From Pseudomonas sp. R28(2017) (GTDB lineage: Bacteria; Pseudomonadota; Gammaproteobacteria; Pseudomonadales; Pseudomonadaceae), in assembly GCF_002112505.1 (NCBI RefSeq), contig NZ_NEHW01000009.1, forward strand, positions 62,001-126,000: a stretch of DNA of 64,000 bases. Direction: 5' to 3'. The translations under genes and the position numbers were made by a program. The notes beneath the pieces are model-generated. The model made no database searches and had not been told where the DNA came from. It saw only the letters and a list, made by a program, of their open reading frames with translations. The first letter of the stretch is position 1, and each line of letters begins with the position of its first letter. Positions 34,609 through 44,038 of this stretch are shown piece by piece.

Positions 34609-35915
34609 ACCCACGCCTCGCCGCCGCCCGTGCCCTTGCCGCTGTTCTCAGCGGCAAGGCCTCGCTGAACAGCTCGCTGCCAGCGCAGCTGGACAAGGTC
34701 GAAGAACGCGACCGTGGCCTGACCCAGGACCTGGCATTCGGCACCGCCCGCTGGCAGCCACGCCTCGACCTGCTGGCCGCTCAGCTGCTGCAGAAGCCAT
34801 TCAAGGCCGCCGATGCCGATGTGCAGGCCCTGCTGCTGGTCGGCCTGTACCAGCTGTTCTACACCCGCATCCCGGCCCACGCCGCCATCGGCGAGACCGT
34901 TGGCTGTGCCGACAAGCTGAAGAAGCCTTGGGCCAAGGGCCTGCTCAATGCCGTGTTGCGCCGCGCCCAGCGTGAGGGCGAGGAACTGCTGGCCGGCATG
35001 GAGCGCGACCCGGTGGTGCGCACCGCTCACCCGCGCTGGCTGCAGAAGTCGCTGAAAGCCTTCTGGCCAGAGCAGTGGGAAGCCATCTGCGCAGCCAACA
35101 ACGCCCACCCGCCGATGATCTTGCGGGTCAACCGCCGCCACCATAGCCGTGACGCCTACCTGGCGCTGCTGGCCGAGGCGGGCGTTGCCGCCAGCGCCTG
35201 CCCGTACAGCCGTGACGGTATCGTGCTGGCCGAAGCCTGCGACGTGCGCGGCCTGCCAGGCTTCGCCGAAGGCTGGGTAAGCGTGCAGGACGAAGCCGCG
35301 CAGCTGTCCGCCGACCTGCTGGAACTGGCCCCCGGCCAGCGCGTGCTCGACGCCTGCTGCGCCCCGGGCGGCAAGACCTGCCACCTGCTCGAAGCGCAAG
35401 CCGACCTGGGCCATGTCGTGGCCATCGACCTCGAAGCCAAGCGCCTGACCCGCGTGCGCGAGAACCTCGACCGCCTGCAACTGGACGCCGAGCTGATCGC
35501 CTGCGATGCCCGCGACACTGCCAGCTGGTGGGACGGCAAGCCGTTCCAGCGCATCCTGCTCGACGCACCGTGCTCGGCCACCGGCGTGATCCGCCGCCAC
35601 CCGGACATCAAGCTGACCCGTCAGGCCGAGGACATCCCGGCCCTGGCCACGCTGCAAGGCGAGCTGCTCGATGCCCTGTGGCCGACCCTGGAAGTGGGCG
35701 GCATGCTGCTGTACGCCACCTGTTCCAGTCTGCCGACCGAGAACACCGAAGTGATCGACGCCTTCCTCGCCCGCACCCCGGGCGCCCGTGAGCTGGACCT
35801 GGCCACCGAAGCCGGCCTGCGCCAGCCCCACGGCCGCCAGTTGCTGGCCCAGGAAGGCGGCCACGACGGGTTCTACTATGCCAAGCTGATCAAGATCGCC
35901 GCCTCGCGCGGATAA
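34605..35915 (+). CDS. rsmB: 16S rRNA (cytosine967-C5)-methyltransferase
   Basis: Methylates C967 of 16S rRNA using SAM. The 436-residue protein has an N-terminal NusB-like RNA-binding domain (about 1-140) and a Rossmann methyltransferase domain with CCAPGGKTCHLLE. The two catalytic cysteines lie in DAPCSATG and ATCSSLPTEN. Translationally coupled to fmt. Confidence 0.97.
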   Translation: MNPRLAAARALAAVLSGKASLNSSLPAQLDKVEERDRGLTQDLAFGTARWQPRLDLLAAQLLQKPFKAADADVQALLLVGLYQLFYTRIPAHAAIGETVGCADKLKKPWAKGLLNAVLRRAQREGEELLAGMERDPVVRTAHPRWLQKSLKAFWPEQWEAICAANNAHPPMILRVNRRHHSRDAYLALLAEAGVAASACPYSRDGIVLAEACDVRGLPGFAEGWVSVQDEAAQLSADLLELAPGQRVLDACCAPGGKTCHLLEAQADLGHVVAIDLEAKRLTRVRENLDRLQLDAELIACDARDTASWWDGKPFQRILLDAPCSATGVIRRHPDIKLTRQAEDIPALATLQGELLDALWPTLEVGGMLLYATCSSLPTENTEVIDAFLARTPGARELDLATEAGLRQPHGRQLLAQEGGHDGFYYAKLIKIAASRG

Positions 35916-35938
35916 GCACAACGGGTAGGGAGTAGCGG

Positions 35939-37312
35939 ATGAAGATCATCATCCTCGGCGCAGGGCAGGTAGGCGGTACGCTGGCGGAACACCTGGCCAG
36001 CGAAGCCAACGACATCACCGTGGTCGACACCGATGGCGACCGCCTGCGCGACCTCGGCGACCGCCTGGACATCCGCACCGTGCAAGGCCGCGGCTCGCTG
36101 CCGACGGTGCTGCGCCAGGCCGGTGCCGACGACGCCGACATGCTGGTGGCGGTCACCAACAGTGACGAAACCAACATGGTCGCCTGCCAGGTGGCCTATT
36201 CGCTGTTCCACACCCCGACCAAGATCGCCCGGGTGCGCGAGTCGGCCTACCTGACCCGCGAAGAGCTGTTCGACAACGACCACATCCCGGTCGACGTGCT
36301 GATCAGCCCCGAGCAGGTGGTGACCAACTACATCAAGCGCCTGATCGAACACCCGGGCTCGCTGCAGGTGATCGACTTCGCCGAGGGCAAGGCCCAGCTG
36401 GTGGCGGTGAAGGCCTATTACGGCGGCCCGCTGGTGGGCCAGCAGTTGCGCCAGATACGCGCGCACATGCCCAACGTCGATACCCGCGTGGCGGCGATCT
36501 TCCGTCGCGACCGGCCTATCACCCCGCGGGGCGACACGGTGATCGAAGCCGATGACGAAGTGTTCTTCATCGCCGCCAAGAAGGACATCCGCGCCGTGAT
36601 GGGCGAGCTGCGCCGCATCGACGAGACCAACAAGCGCATTGTCATCGCCGGGGGCGGGCAGATCGGCGAGCGTCTGGCCGAAGCCATCGAGAGCCGCTAC
36701 CAGGTGAAGATCATCGAGATGAGCCCGGCACGCTGCAGGCACCTTTCCGATACCCTGGAAAGCACGGTGGTGCTGCAGGGCAGTGCCTCGGACAAGGACC
36801 TGATGCTCGAAGAGAACATCGCGGACGCCGACATCTTCCTGGCCCTGACCAACGACGACGAGGCCAACATCATGTCGTCGCTGCTGGCCAAGCGCCTTGG
36901 CGCGGGCAAGGTCATGACCATCATCAACAACCCGGCCTATGTCGACCTGGTGCAGGGCGGCGACATCGACATCGCCATCAGCCCGCAGCTGGCCACCATC
37001 GGTACCTTGCTGGCGCACGTGCGGCGCGGCGATATCGTCAGCGTGCACTCGCTGCGCCGCGGCGCGGCCGAGGCCATCGAGGCGGTGGCGCACGGCGATT
37101 CGAAGTCGAGCAAGGTGGTCGGCAAGGCCATCGAGCACATTGCCTTGCCACCGGGCACCACCATCGGCGCGATCATCCGCGACGAGGAGGTGCTGATCGC
37201 CCACGACGACACGGTGATCGAGTCGGGCGACCACGTGATCCTGTTCGTTGTGGATAAAAAGCACATTCGCGACGTGGAAAAGCTGTTCCACGTCGGCTTG
37301 AGTTTCTTCTAG
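35939..37312 (+). CDS. trkA: Trk potassium uptake regulatory protein
   Basis: A 457-residue NAD(H)-binding cytosolic subunit gating the TrkH/TrkG K+ channel. Two tandem TrkA_N-TrkA_C units are visible, each starting with a Rossmann loop (ILGAGQVGG near 5 and IAGGGQIGE near 235). It lies downstream of rsmB, the usual order. Confidence 0.97.
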   Translation: MKIIILGAGQVGGTLAEHLASEANDITVVDTDGDRLRDLGDRLDIRTVQGRGSLPTVLRQAGADDADMLVAVTNSDETNMVACQVAYSLFHTPTKIARVRESAYLTREELFDNDHIPVDVLISPEQVVTNYIKRLIEHPGSLQVIDFAEGKAQLVAVKAYYGGPLVGQQLRQIRAHMPNVDTRVAAIFRRDRPITPRGDTVIEADDEVFFIAAKKDIRAVMGELRRIDETNKRIVIAGGGQIGERLAEAIESRYQVKIIEMSPARCRHLSDTLESTVVLQGSASDKDLMLEENIADADIFLALTNDDEANIMSSLLAKRLGAGKVMTIINNPAYVDLVQGGDIDIAISPQLATIGTLLAHVRRGDIVSVHSLRRGAAEAIEAVAHGDSKSSKVVGKAIEHIALPPGTTIGAIIRDEEVLIAHDDTVIESGDHVILFVVDKKHIRDVEKLFHVGLSFF

Positions 37313-37323
37313 GAGAAGAGGGC

Positions 37324-37638
37324 ATGCGCGAATCGCTGGAGAAGATGCTGGCCAAGGGTGTGGATAACCCGCTGCTGCGGTTTGGCCTGGGTAAAGCCTG
37401 GCTGGACGAGGGCAATGGTGCGCAGGCGGCTGTGCACCTGGCACGGTGTGTGGAGCAGGATCCGAAGTATTCGGCGGCGTGGAAACTGCTGGGCAAGGCG
37501 TATCAGCTGGTCGGTGACCTGGCGGCAGCGCGCAAGGCCTGGGAGGACGGGATTGTTGCGGCCCAGGCCCACGGCGACAAACAGGCCGAGAAAGAGATGA
37601 CCGTGTTCCTGAAGAAGCTCAACAAAACCTCAAGTTGA
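37324..37638 (+). CDS. Small tetratricopeptide-type protein
   Basis: A 104-residue soluble helical protein whose central part (about 18-75) reads as two TPR-like helical repeats. AGGAGAAGAG precedes the ATG, 11 bases after trkA, so it probably belongs to that operon. Exact partner unknown. Confidence 0.8.
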   Translation: MRESLEKMLAKGVDNPLLRFGLGKAWLDEGNGAQAAVHLARCVEQDPKYSAAWKLLGKAYQLVGDLAAARKAWEDGIVAAQAHGDKQAEKEMTVFLKKLNKTSS

Positions 37639-37644
37639 CGCGAT

Positions 37645-37736
37645 CCCCTGTGGGAGCGGGCTTGCCCGCGAACACCGGCGAAGCCGGTGCCATGCACCGC
37701 GGTGTCTTCTACGCGGGCAAGCCCGCTCCCACAGGG
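37645..37736. repeat. Composite REP pair with central hairpin
   Basis: REP copies at 37645-37672 and 37709-37736 face each other around CACCGGC-GAA-GCCGGTG (37673-37689). Third example of this composite in the window. Confidence 0.85.
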
Positions 37737-37752
37737 CCCCTGCTAAATCTGA

Positions 37753-37772
37753 CAGACATGTATTCATGTCTG
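37753..37772. repeat. Perfect inverted repeat
   Basis: CAGACATG and CATGTCTG flank TATT, 20 bases before the stop of the minus-strand acyltransferase gene. It could be a weak terminator for that gene or a protein-binding site. Confidence 0.6.
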
Positions 37773-37791
37773 CAGTAGAGCAGTGGATAAC

Positions 37792-38685
37792 TCAGTACCA
37801 GCGCGGCTCGCCGGCCGGGCGCTTCTTGAAGCGCTTCATGCTCCACATGTACTGGCTCGGGTACTCGCGCACATAACGCTCGACCACCTTGCTCATGGCC
37901 GCCGCCGACACGTTCACGTCGGTGCTGTACATCTCTTCCGGCGCCGCTTCCAGGAACACCTTGAAGCCCGAGCCGTCCGGCAGCCGCAGCGCATGCAGGA
38001 ACACCCCCACCGCCTTGCCACCGGCCAGCATGTTCGGCACGAACTTGCTGGTCAGCGCCTGGGTGCCGAGAAATGGCACGAAGACACCTGCCGACTCCGC
38101 CGGCTCCGGGTCGGCAGGAATACCCACCTGACCACCGCGCCGCACTTCCTTGATCACGCTGAGGATGCCTTCCTTGGTCGAAGGCGCCACGCGGTTGCCC
38201 ATCTGCACACGTTGCTCGCGCAGCAGGTCATCCACTGCCTTGAGCTTCGGCGGGCGGTAGAAGATGATCGGTTTGCACTGGTTGCAGTAGAAGTGGTTGA
38301 GCACTTCCCAGTTGCCCAGGTGGCTGGTGATGCCGACCACGCCCTTGCCCGAGGCCAGGGCCTGCTCCAGCACTTCCAGGCCGTGCACTTCCTTGACCAG
38401 CTCCAGCGAACGCTGCGGTGGCCAGATCCAGGCACAGGCACTTTCGACAAAAGATTTGCCGATATCCTTCAATGCACGGCCGACCAGTTGCTCACGCTCG
38501 ACCGGATCCATCTCCGGGAAGCACTTGGCCAGGTTGATGCGCACGACATTGCGCGAGCCATTGGGGACTTTCCACATCAGCCAGCCGATACCGGCGCCGA
38601 CGCGCTGCACAGCGCCCCAGGGCAGCTTGGCAAACAGACGCAGCACCCCGACCATCAGGGCGCCCTTGAACTTTTCCACAGGCAA
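37792..38685 (-). CDS. Lipid A biosynthesis lauroyl acyltransferase (LpxL/HtrB-like)
   Basis: A 297-residue inner-membrane LpxL-family enzyme that adds a secondary acyl chain to lipid A. It has a short N-terminal hydrophobic region, the HX4E motif HLGNWE, and the GIPADPEP stretch in place of the common DQ motif. Acyl chain choice cannot be read from sequence. Confidence 0.9.
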   Translation of the reverse strand: MPVEKFKGALMVGVLRLFAKLPWGAVQRVGAGIGWLMWKVPNGSRNVVRINLAKCFPEMDPVEREQLVGRALKDIGKSFVESACAWIWPPQRSLELVKEVHGLEVLEQALASGKGVVGITSHLGNWEVLNHFYCNQCKPIIFYRPPKLKAVDDLLREQRVQMGNRVAPSTKEGILSVIKEVRRGGQVGIPADPEPAESAGVFVPFLGTQALTSKFVPNMLAGGKAVGVFLHALRLPDGSGFKVFLEAAPEEMYSTDVNVSAAAMSKVVERYVREYPSQYMWSMKRFKKRPAGEPRWY

Positions 38686-38719
38686 TTCCTTATTTCAGCA
38701 AGGCGCGCATTGTAACCCC

Positions 38720-39271
38720 TCAGCGCAACAAGGCGGCGTAGCGATCGCAATCGGTGGTGTGGTCCATGACCATGCCGGTGGCCTGCATGAAGGCGTAGCA
38801 GATGGTCGGGCCGACGAAGGTGAAACCGGCTTTCTGCAGGGCCTTGCTCATGGCCTTGGCTTCGTCGGTGACCGCTGGCACGTCACCGCGGGCCTGGAAG
38901 TGGTTGATCTTCGGCTCACCACCCACGAACGACCACAACCACTCGGCAGGGTTATCCACAGCCAGCCAGGCCTGTGCGTTGCGCCGGGCAGCCTTGAGCT
39001 TGAGGCGGTTGCGGATGATGCCGGCATCCATCATGAGTTCTTCGATGCGTTCGTCACTCATGGCGGCCAGTTTCACCGGATCGAAGCCGTGCATCACCTC
39101 GCGATAACGCTCGCGTTTGCGCAAGACGGTGATCCATGAAAGCCCCGCCTGGAACCCTTCGAGCAAAAGCATCTCGAACAGCAACGCCGGGTCACGCTGT
39201 GGCGTTCCCCATTCCCGGTCGTGGTAGGCCTGGTACAACGGATCGTCGGTACACCAAAAGCAGCGTGGCAT
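38720..39271 (-). CDS. tag: DNA-3-methyladenine glycosylase I
   Basis: Excises 3-methyladenine from alkylated DNA. The 183-residue protein has the zinc-binding residues C4 and H17 at the N-terminus and the C-terminal HTTDC pair, as in E. coli Tag, plus the catalytic-region motif LLLEGFQAGLSW. It is divergent from glyQ. Confidence 0.95.
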   Translation of the reverse strand: MPRCFWCTDDPLYQAYHDREWGTPQRDPALLFEMLLLEGFQAGLSWITVLRKRERYREVMHGFDPVKLAAMSDERIEELMMDAGIIRNRLKLKAARRNAQAWLAVDNPAEWLWSFVGGEPKINHFQARGDVPAVTDEAKAMSKALQKAGFTFVGPTICYAFMQATGMVMDHTTDCDRYAALLR

Positions 39272-39354
39272 AAGGCTCCAATGAGTAGAGGGCGAGGCGA
39301 ATCAGGTTATACTCCCGCTCTTTACATCCGCATCCCCAGATACAGGTGAATTTC

Positions 39355-40302
39355 GTGAGCCAGCCTACGCCAGCCGTGCGTACCTTCCAAGACCTGATCC
39401 TCGCCCTGCAAAACTACTGGGCAGCTCAAGGTTGTGTGGTGCTTCAGCCCTACGATATGGAAGTAGGCGCCGGCACTTTCCACACCGCTACATTCCTGCG
39501 CGCCGTGGGTCCAGAAACCTGGAACGCCGCCTATGTGCAGCCTAGCCGTCGCCCTGCCGACGGGCGGTATGGCGAAAACCCCAACCGCCTGCAGCACTAC
39601 TACCAGTTCCAGGTGGTCCTGAAGCCGAACCCGGCCAACTTCCAGGAGCTGTACCTCGGCTCGCTGAAAGCCATTGGCCTGGACCCGCTGGTCCACGACA
39701 TCCGCTTCGTCGAAGACAACTGGGAATCGCCGACCCTCGGCGCCTGGGGCCTGGGCTGGGAAATCTGGCTGAACGGCATGGAAGTCACCCAGTTCACCTA
39801 CTTCCAGCAGGTAGGTGGCATCGAGTGCTACCCGGTCACCGGTGAAATCACCTACGGCCTGGAGCGCCTGGCCATGTACATCCAGGGCGTCGACTCGGTC
39901 TACGACCTGGTGTGGGCCGACGGCCCGTTCGGCAAGGTCACCTACGGCGACGTGTTCCACCAGAACGAGGTGGAGCAGTCGACCTACAACTTCGAACACG
40001 CCAACGTCGAGAAGCTGTTCGAACTGTTCGACTTCTATGAAAGCGAAGCCAACCGCCTGATCAAGCTGGAGCTGCCGCTGCCGACCTATGAAATGGTCCT
40101 GAAGGCCTCGCACACCTTCAACCTGCTGGACGCCCGCCGCGCCATCTCGGTAACCGAGCGCCAGCGTTACATCCTGCGCGTACGTACCCTGGCCCGGGAC
40201 GTGGCGCAAAGCTATCTGCAAGCCCGCGCACGCCTGGGCTTCCCGATGGCCACCCCTGAACTGCGTGACGAAGTGTTGGCGAAGCTGGAGGCTGCACAAT
40301 GA
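39355..40302 (+). CDS. glyQ: Glycyl-tRNA synthetase alpha subunit
   Basis: Class II synthetase subunit that activates glycine. The 315-residue protein begins MSQPTPAVRTFQDLI, with class II core stretches QPYDMEVGAGTFHTATFLRA and GRYGENPNR. I place the start at the GTG at 39355, since AGGTGA lies at good distance; the GTG at 39346 sits within that site. Overlaps glyS by an ATGA. Confidence 0.97.
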   Translation: MSQPTPAVRTFQDLILALQNYWAAQGCVVLQPYDMEVGAGTFHTATFLRAVGPETWNAAYVQPSRRPADGRYGENPNRLQHYYQFQVVLKPNPANFQELYLGSLKAIGLDPLVHDIRFVEDNWESPTLGAWGLGWEIWLNGMEVTQFTYFQQVGGIECYPVTGEITYGLERLAMYIQGVDSVYDLVWADGPFGKVTYGDVFHQNEVEQSTYNFEHANVEKLFELFDFYESEANRLIKLELPLPTYEMVLKASHTFNLLDARRAISVTERQRYILRVRTLARDVAQSYLQARARLGFPMATPELRDEVLAKLEAAQ

Positions 40303-42350
40303 GTGCTCAAGATTTCCTGGTAGAACTGGGCACCGAAGAGCTGCCACCGAAAGCCCTGGCAAGTCTCGGCGACGCCTTCCTGGCCGGCATCGAGAAAGGC
40401 CTGCAGGCCGCTGGCCTGAACTACACCGGCAAGCAGGTTTACGCCGCGCCGCGTCGCCTGGCCGTGCTGATCCGCCAACTGGACGTGCAGCAGCCTGACC
40501 GCAGCATCAACATCGACGGCCCGCCCATGCAGGCTGCTTTCAAAGACGGCGAGCCGACCCAGGCTGCCCTGGGCTTTGCCAAGAAATGCGGTGTGGAGCT
40601 GTCGGAAATCGACCAGAGCGGCGCCAAGCTGCGCTTCTCCCAGCACATCCCGGGCAAGGCCACTGCCAGCCTGCTGCCGACCATCGTCGAGGATTCGCTC
40701 AACGACCTGCCGATCCCCAAGCGCATGCGCTGGGCCGCCAGCCGTGAAGAGTTCGTGCGCCCGACCCAGTGGCTGGTGATGCTGCTCGGCGACCAGGTGG
40801 TCGACTGCACCATCCTGTCGCAGAAGGCCGGCCGTGAATCCCGTGGCCACCGCTTCCACCACCCGGAAAACGTGGTCATCACCACCCCGGCCAACTACGT
40901 CGAAGACCTGCGCAAAGCCTACGTGCTGGCCGACTTCGCCGAGCGCCGCGAACTGATCAGCAAGCGTACCGCCGAGCTGGCCATGCAGCAGGAAGGCAGC
41001 GCCATCGTGCCGCCGGCCCTGCTGGACGAAGTGACTGCCCTGGTCGAGTGGCCGGTGCCGCTGGTGTGCTCGTTCGAGGAGCGTTTCCTCGAAGTGCCGC
41101 AGGAAGCCCTGATCACCACCATGCAGGACAACCAGAAGTACTTCTGCCTGCTGGACAGCGAAGGCAAGCTGCTGCCGCGCTTCATCACCGTGGCCAACGT
41201 CGAGAGCCGTGACCCCAAGCAGATCGTGCTGGGTAACGAGAAGGTCGTGCGCCCGCGCCTGACCGACGCCGAGTTCTTCTTCAAGCAGGACAAGAAGCAG
41301 CCACTGGAAACCTTCAACGAGCGCCTGAAGAACGTGGTGTTCCAGGCTCAGCTGGGCACTGTCTACGACAAGGCCGAGCGCGTTTCCAGGCTGGCTGCGT
41401 TCATCGCCCCGCTGATCGGCGGCGACGCCCAGCGCGCTGGCCGTGCCGGCCTGCTGTCGAAGTGCGACCTGGCCACCGAGATGGTCGGCGAGTTCCCTGA
41501 AATGCAGGGTGTTGCCGGTTACTACTACGCGCTCAACGACGGTGAGCCGGAAGACGTCGCCCTGGCCCTGAACGAGCAGTACATGCCGCGCGGTGCTGGC
41601 GCCGAGCTGCCGCAGACCCTCACCGGTGCTGCCGTGGCCATCGCCGACAAGCTCGACACCCTGGTGGGCATCTTCGGCATCGGCATGCTGCCTACCGGCA
41701 GCAAGGACCCGTACGCCCTGCGCCGTGCCGCCCTGGGCGTGCTGCGCATCCTGATCGAGAAACAGCTGGACCTGGACCTGAGCGCTGCGGTCGAGTTCGC
41801 GGTCAAGCAGTTCGGTGCCAAGGTCAAGGCCGCTGGCCTGGCCGAGCAGGTGCTGGAGTTCATCTTCGATCGCCTGCGTGCACGCTACGAAGACGAAGGC
41901 ATCGACGTTGCCACCTACCTGTCGGTACGTGCCCTGAAGCCGGCTTCTGCCCTGGACTTCGACCAGCGCGTACAAGCTGTTCAGGCCTTCCGCAAGCTGC
42001 CGGAAGCCGAAGCCCTGGCAGCGGTGAACAAGCGTGTGTCGAACCTGCTGAGCAAGGCCGAAGGCGCCATCGCCGAACAGGTCGAGCCGAAGTACTTCGA
42101 CAACGCCAACGAGTTCTCCCTGTACTCGGCCATCCAGCAGGCCGACCAGGCCGTGCAACCGATGGCAGCTGCTCGCCAGTACAGCGAATCGCTGGCCCGC
42201 CTGGCGGCCCTGCGTGACCCGGTCGATGCCTTCTTCGAGGCGGTGATGGTCAACGCCGAAGACGCCAAGGTACGTGCCAACCGTTATGCCCTGCTCAGCC
42301 GCCTGCGCGGCCTGTTCCTGGGTGTGGCTGACATTTCGCTGCTGGGGTAA
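40299..42350 (+). CDS. glyS: Glycyl-tRNA synthetase beta subunit
   Basis: 683-residue tRNA-binding subunit of the alpha2beta2 enzyme. Family stretches LVELGTEELPPKAL at the N-terminus and the HD-like and anticodon-binding C-terminal parts are present. Coupled to glyQ. Confidence 0.97.
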   Translation: MSAQDFLVELGTEELPPKALASLGDAFLAGIEKGLQAAGLNYTGKQVYAAPRRLAVLIRQLDVQQPDRSINIDGPPMQAAFKDGEPTQAALGFAKKCGVELSEIDQSGAKLRFSQHIPGKATASLLPTIVEDSLNDLPIPKRMRWAASREEFVRPTQWLVMLLGDQVVDCTILSQKAGRESRGHRFHHPENVVITTPANYVEDLRKAYVLADFAERRELISKRTAELAMQQEGSAIVPPALLDEVTALVEWPVPLVCSFEERFLEVPQEALITTMQDNQKYFCLLDSEGKLLPRFITVANVESRDPKQIVLGNEKVVRPRLTDAEFFFKQDKKQPLETFNERLKNVVFQAQLGTVYDKAERVSRLAAFIAPLIGGDAQRAGRAGLLSKCDLATEMVGEFPEMQGVAGYYYALNDGEPEDVALALNEQYMPRGAGAELPQTLTGAAVAIADKLDTLVGIFGIGMLPTGSKDPYALRRAALGVLRILIEKQLDLDLSAAVEFAVKQFGAKVKAAGLAEQVLEFIFDRLRARYEDEGIDVATYLSVRALKPASALDFDQRVQAVQAFRKLPEAEALAAVNKRVSNLLSKAEGAIAEQVEPKYFDNANEFSLYSAIQQADQAVQPMAAARQYSESLARLAALRDPVDAFFEAVMVNAEDAKVRANRYALLSRLRGLFLGVADISLLG

Positions 42351-42353
42351 GCC

Positions 42354-42881
42354 TTGAAACTGCTGATTCTCGATCGTGACGGGGTGATCAACTACGACTC
42401 CGACGCCTACATCAAGACGCTGGAAGAGTGGATCCCGATCCCTGGCTCGGTCGAGGCCATCGCGCAGTTGAGCAAGGCGGGCTGGACGGTGGCCGTGGCC
42501 ACCAACCAGTCCGGCATCGCCCGTGGCTACTACCCGCTGGCAACCCTCGAGGCCATGCACGCGCGCCTGCGCGCGCTGGTGGCCGAGCAGGGCGGCGAGG
42601 TGGGCCACATCGTGTATTGCCCGCACGGGCCGGATGAAGGCTGCGATTGCCGCAAGCCCAAGCCTGGCATGCTGCGGGCGATCGCCGAGCATTACCAGGT
42701 AGGCCTTGAAGGCGTCTGGTTCGTTGGCGACAGCAAAGGTGACCTGGAGGCCGCCCTGGCCGTCGGTGCACAACCCGTGTTGGTGAAAACCGGCAAGGGC
42801 GAGCGGACCCTGGAAAAAGGCGTCCCGGAAACTACACTGATTTTCGACGATCTGGCAGCTATCGCCAGAGAAATTATTTAA
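42354..42881 (+). CDS. gmhB: D-glycero-beta-D-manno-heptose 1,7-bisphosphate 7-phosphatase
   Basis: HAD phosphatase of ADP-heptose synthesis for lipopolysaccharide core. The 175-residue protein has the nucleophile motif DRDGVIN and a GmhB-type zinc-binding loop CPHGPDEGCDCRKPKP. It starts with TTG at 42354, three bases after the glyS stop, with GGGG upstream. Same operon as glyQS; a terminator follows. Confidence 0.93.
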   Translation: MKLLILDRDGVINYDSDAYIKTLEEWIPIPGSVEAIAQLSKAGWTVAVATNQSGIARGYYPLATLEAMHARLRALVAEQGGEVGHIVYCPHGPDEGCDCRKPKPGMLRAIAEHYQVGLEGVWFVGDSKGDLEAALAVGAQPVLVKTGKGERTLEKGVPETTLIFDDLAAIAREII

Positions 42882-42886
42882 ACAAC

Positions 42887-42908
42887 AATGCGCCCTCGGG
42901 CGCATTTT
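42887..42908 (+). terminator. Rho-independent terminator after gmhB
   Basis: AATGCGCCC and GGGCGCATT form a stem followed by a T-run, six bases after the gmhB stop. Confidence 0.88.
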
Positions 42909-42945
42909 TCCCAGGCGGGCACGCCCCGCAACGGTACTTGCCACT

Positions 42946-43716
42946 ATGTCGATCCTGCAGGCGATCAGAATCTTTCTTTTTTACCTGCTGCTGGGCACCA
43001 GTTCGCTGCTGTGGTGCTCGCTGAGCTTCTTCGTCGCGCCGTTCTTGTCGTTCCCCAAGCGCTACACGTTCATCAACGTGTACTGGTGCCGTTGCGCCCT
43101 GTTCCTGGTGCGCACCATCCTTGGCATCAACTACAAGGTCACCGGTGCCGAGAACGTGCCGGACGAACCCTGCGTGATCCTGTCCAACCACCAGAGCACC
43201 TGGGAAACCTTCTTCCTTTCCCAGTACTTCTCGCCGCTGAGCCAGGTGCTCAAGCGCGAGCTGCTGTATGTGCCGTTCTTTGGTTGGGCCATGGCCATGC
43301 TGCGGCCGATCGCGATCAACCGCGACAACCCCAAGGAAGCCCTGCGCCAGGTGGCCAGCAAGGGTGACGAATTGCTCAAGCAGAAAACCTGGGTGCTGAT
43401 CTTCCCGGAAGGTACCCGGGTGCCGTTCGGCACTGTGGGCAAATTCTCCCGAGGCGGTACCGCGCTGGCCGTGAATGCCGGGTTGCCGGTGCTGCCGATT
43501 GCCCACAACGCTGGCAAGTTCTGGCCCAAGACGGGCTGGGGCAAGCGCTCGGGCACCATCGAGGTGGTTATCGGCAAGCCGATGTACGCCGAGGGTACCG
43601 GGCCACGGGCTATTGCCGAGCTCAATGACCGTGCTGCAGCGTGGAACGAAGCGACCCAGCGGGCCATGGGCTCGCTGCCGCCAGTGGATGAAAAACCGCA
43701 GGAACAGATAGCCTGA
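42946..43716 (+). CDS. 1-acyl-sn-glycerol-3-phosphate acyltransferase (PlsC-like)
   Basis: A 256-residue membrane acyltransferase of phospholipid synthesis. An N-terminal transmembrane segment (about 5-35) precedes the HX4E catalytic motif NHQSTWE and the substrate motif FPEGTR. It is separated from gmhB by a terminator. A second plsC elsewhere is likely in this genus. Confidence 0.92.
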   Translation: MSILQAIRIFLFYLLLGTSSLLWCSLSFFVAPFLSFPKRYTFINVYWCRCALFLVRTILGINYKVTGAENVPDEPCVILSNHQSTWETFFLSQYFSPLSQVLKRELLYVPFFGWAMAMLRPIAINRDNPKEALRQVASKGDELLKQKTWVLIFPEGTRVPFGTVGKFSRGGTALAVNAGLPVLPIAHNAGKFWPKTGWGKRSGTIEVVIGKPMYAEGTGPRAIAELNDRAAAWNEATQRAMGSLPPVDEKPQEQIA

Positions 43717-43804
43717 CCATCTGTGGATAACTTGTGAACAGTTTGTTCTTGAAATACCTGGAATCGACTCTAAGTGTATGAATTAGCTGTTTATTTCTGT
43801 GTAT

Positions 43805-43876
43805 GACGTTTTTCTGAAAAACGTGCATAAGTTTTTTCGGGGCATAAGAAAACCGGCTTTTACAGCCGGTTTTTTT
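43805..43876 (+). terminator. Tandem terminator hairpins after the PlsC-like gene
   Basis: A first AT-rich stem (ACGTTTTTC and GAAAAACGT, 43805-43823) and a second stronger stem (AACCGGCT and AGCCGGTT, 43851-43872) followed by a T-run. Confidence 0.85.
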
Positions 43877-43906
43877 ATGCGTGAACCGTGGTAACTGGTG
43901 TTGGTC

Positions 43907-44025
43907 TCTTCGCGGGCATGCCCGCTCCCACAAAGTTAGCGGTTAGCCCTGCGGGAGCAAGTGTCTTGCTCACTTTCTGGAATCTGCCGCGATCCCTGTG
44001 GGAGCGGGCTTGCCCGCGAAGGGGC
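43907..44025. repeat. Inverted pair of REP palindromes
   Basis: Copies at 43907-43933 and 43993-44025 face each other, downstream of both convergent genes. Confidence 0.85.
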
Positions 44026-44038
44026 CGGCTCAGATCCT

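Larger units (their letters stand above)
43717..44038. other. Intergenic region between convergent genes
   Basis: This 322-base gap holds a perfect DnaA box (43722-43730), two terminator hairpins and a REP pair. It has no gene. Confidence 0.6.

Noticed and set aside
34272..35921. Minus-strand frame opposite fmt and rsmB
   Set aside because: Antisense to conserved motifs of both genes; no ribosome binding site or homology.
35876..37444. Minus-strand frame opposite trkA
   Set aside because: Mirror of the TrkA coding sequence, rich in His/Asp/Val repeats typical of shadows.
40212..42944. 910-codon minus-strand frame opposite glyQ/glyS/gmhB
   Set aside because: Fully antisense to three well-conserved genes, with His/Gln/Gly-rich composition typical of shadow frames.
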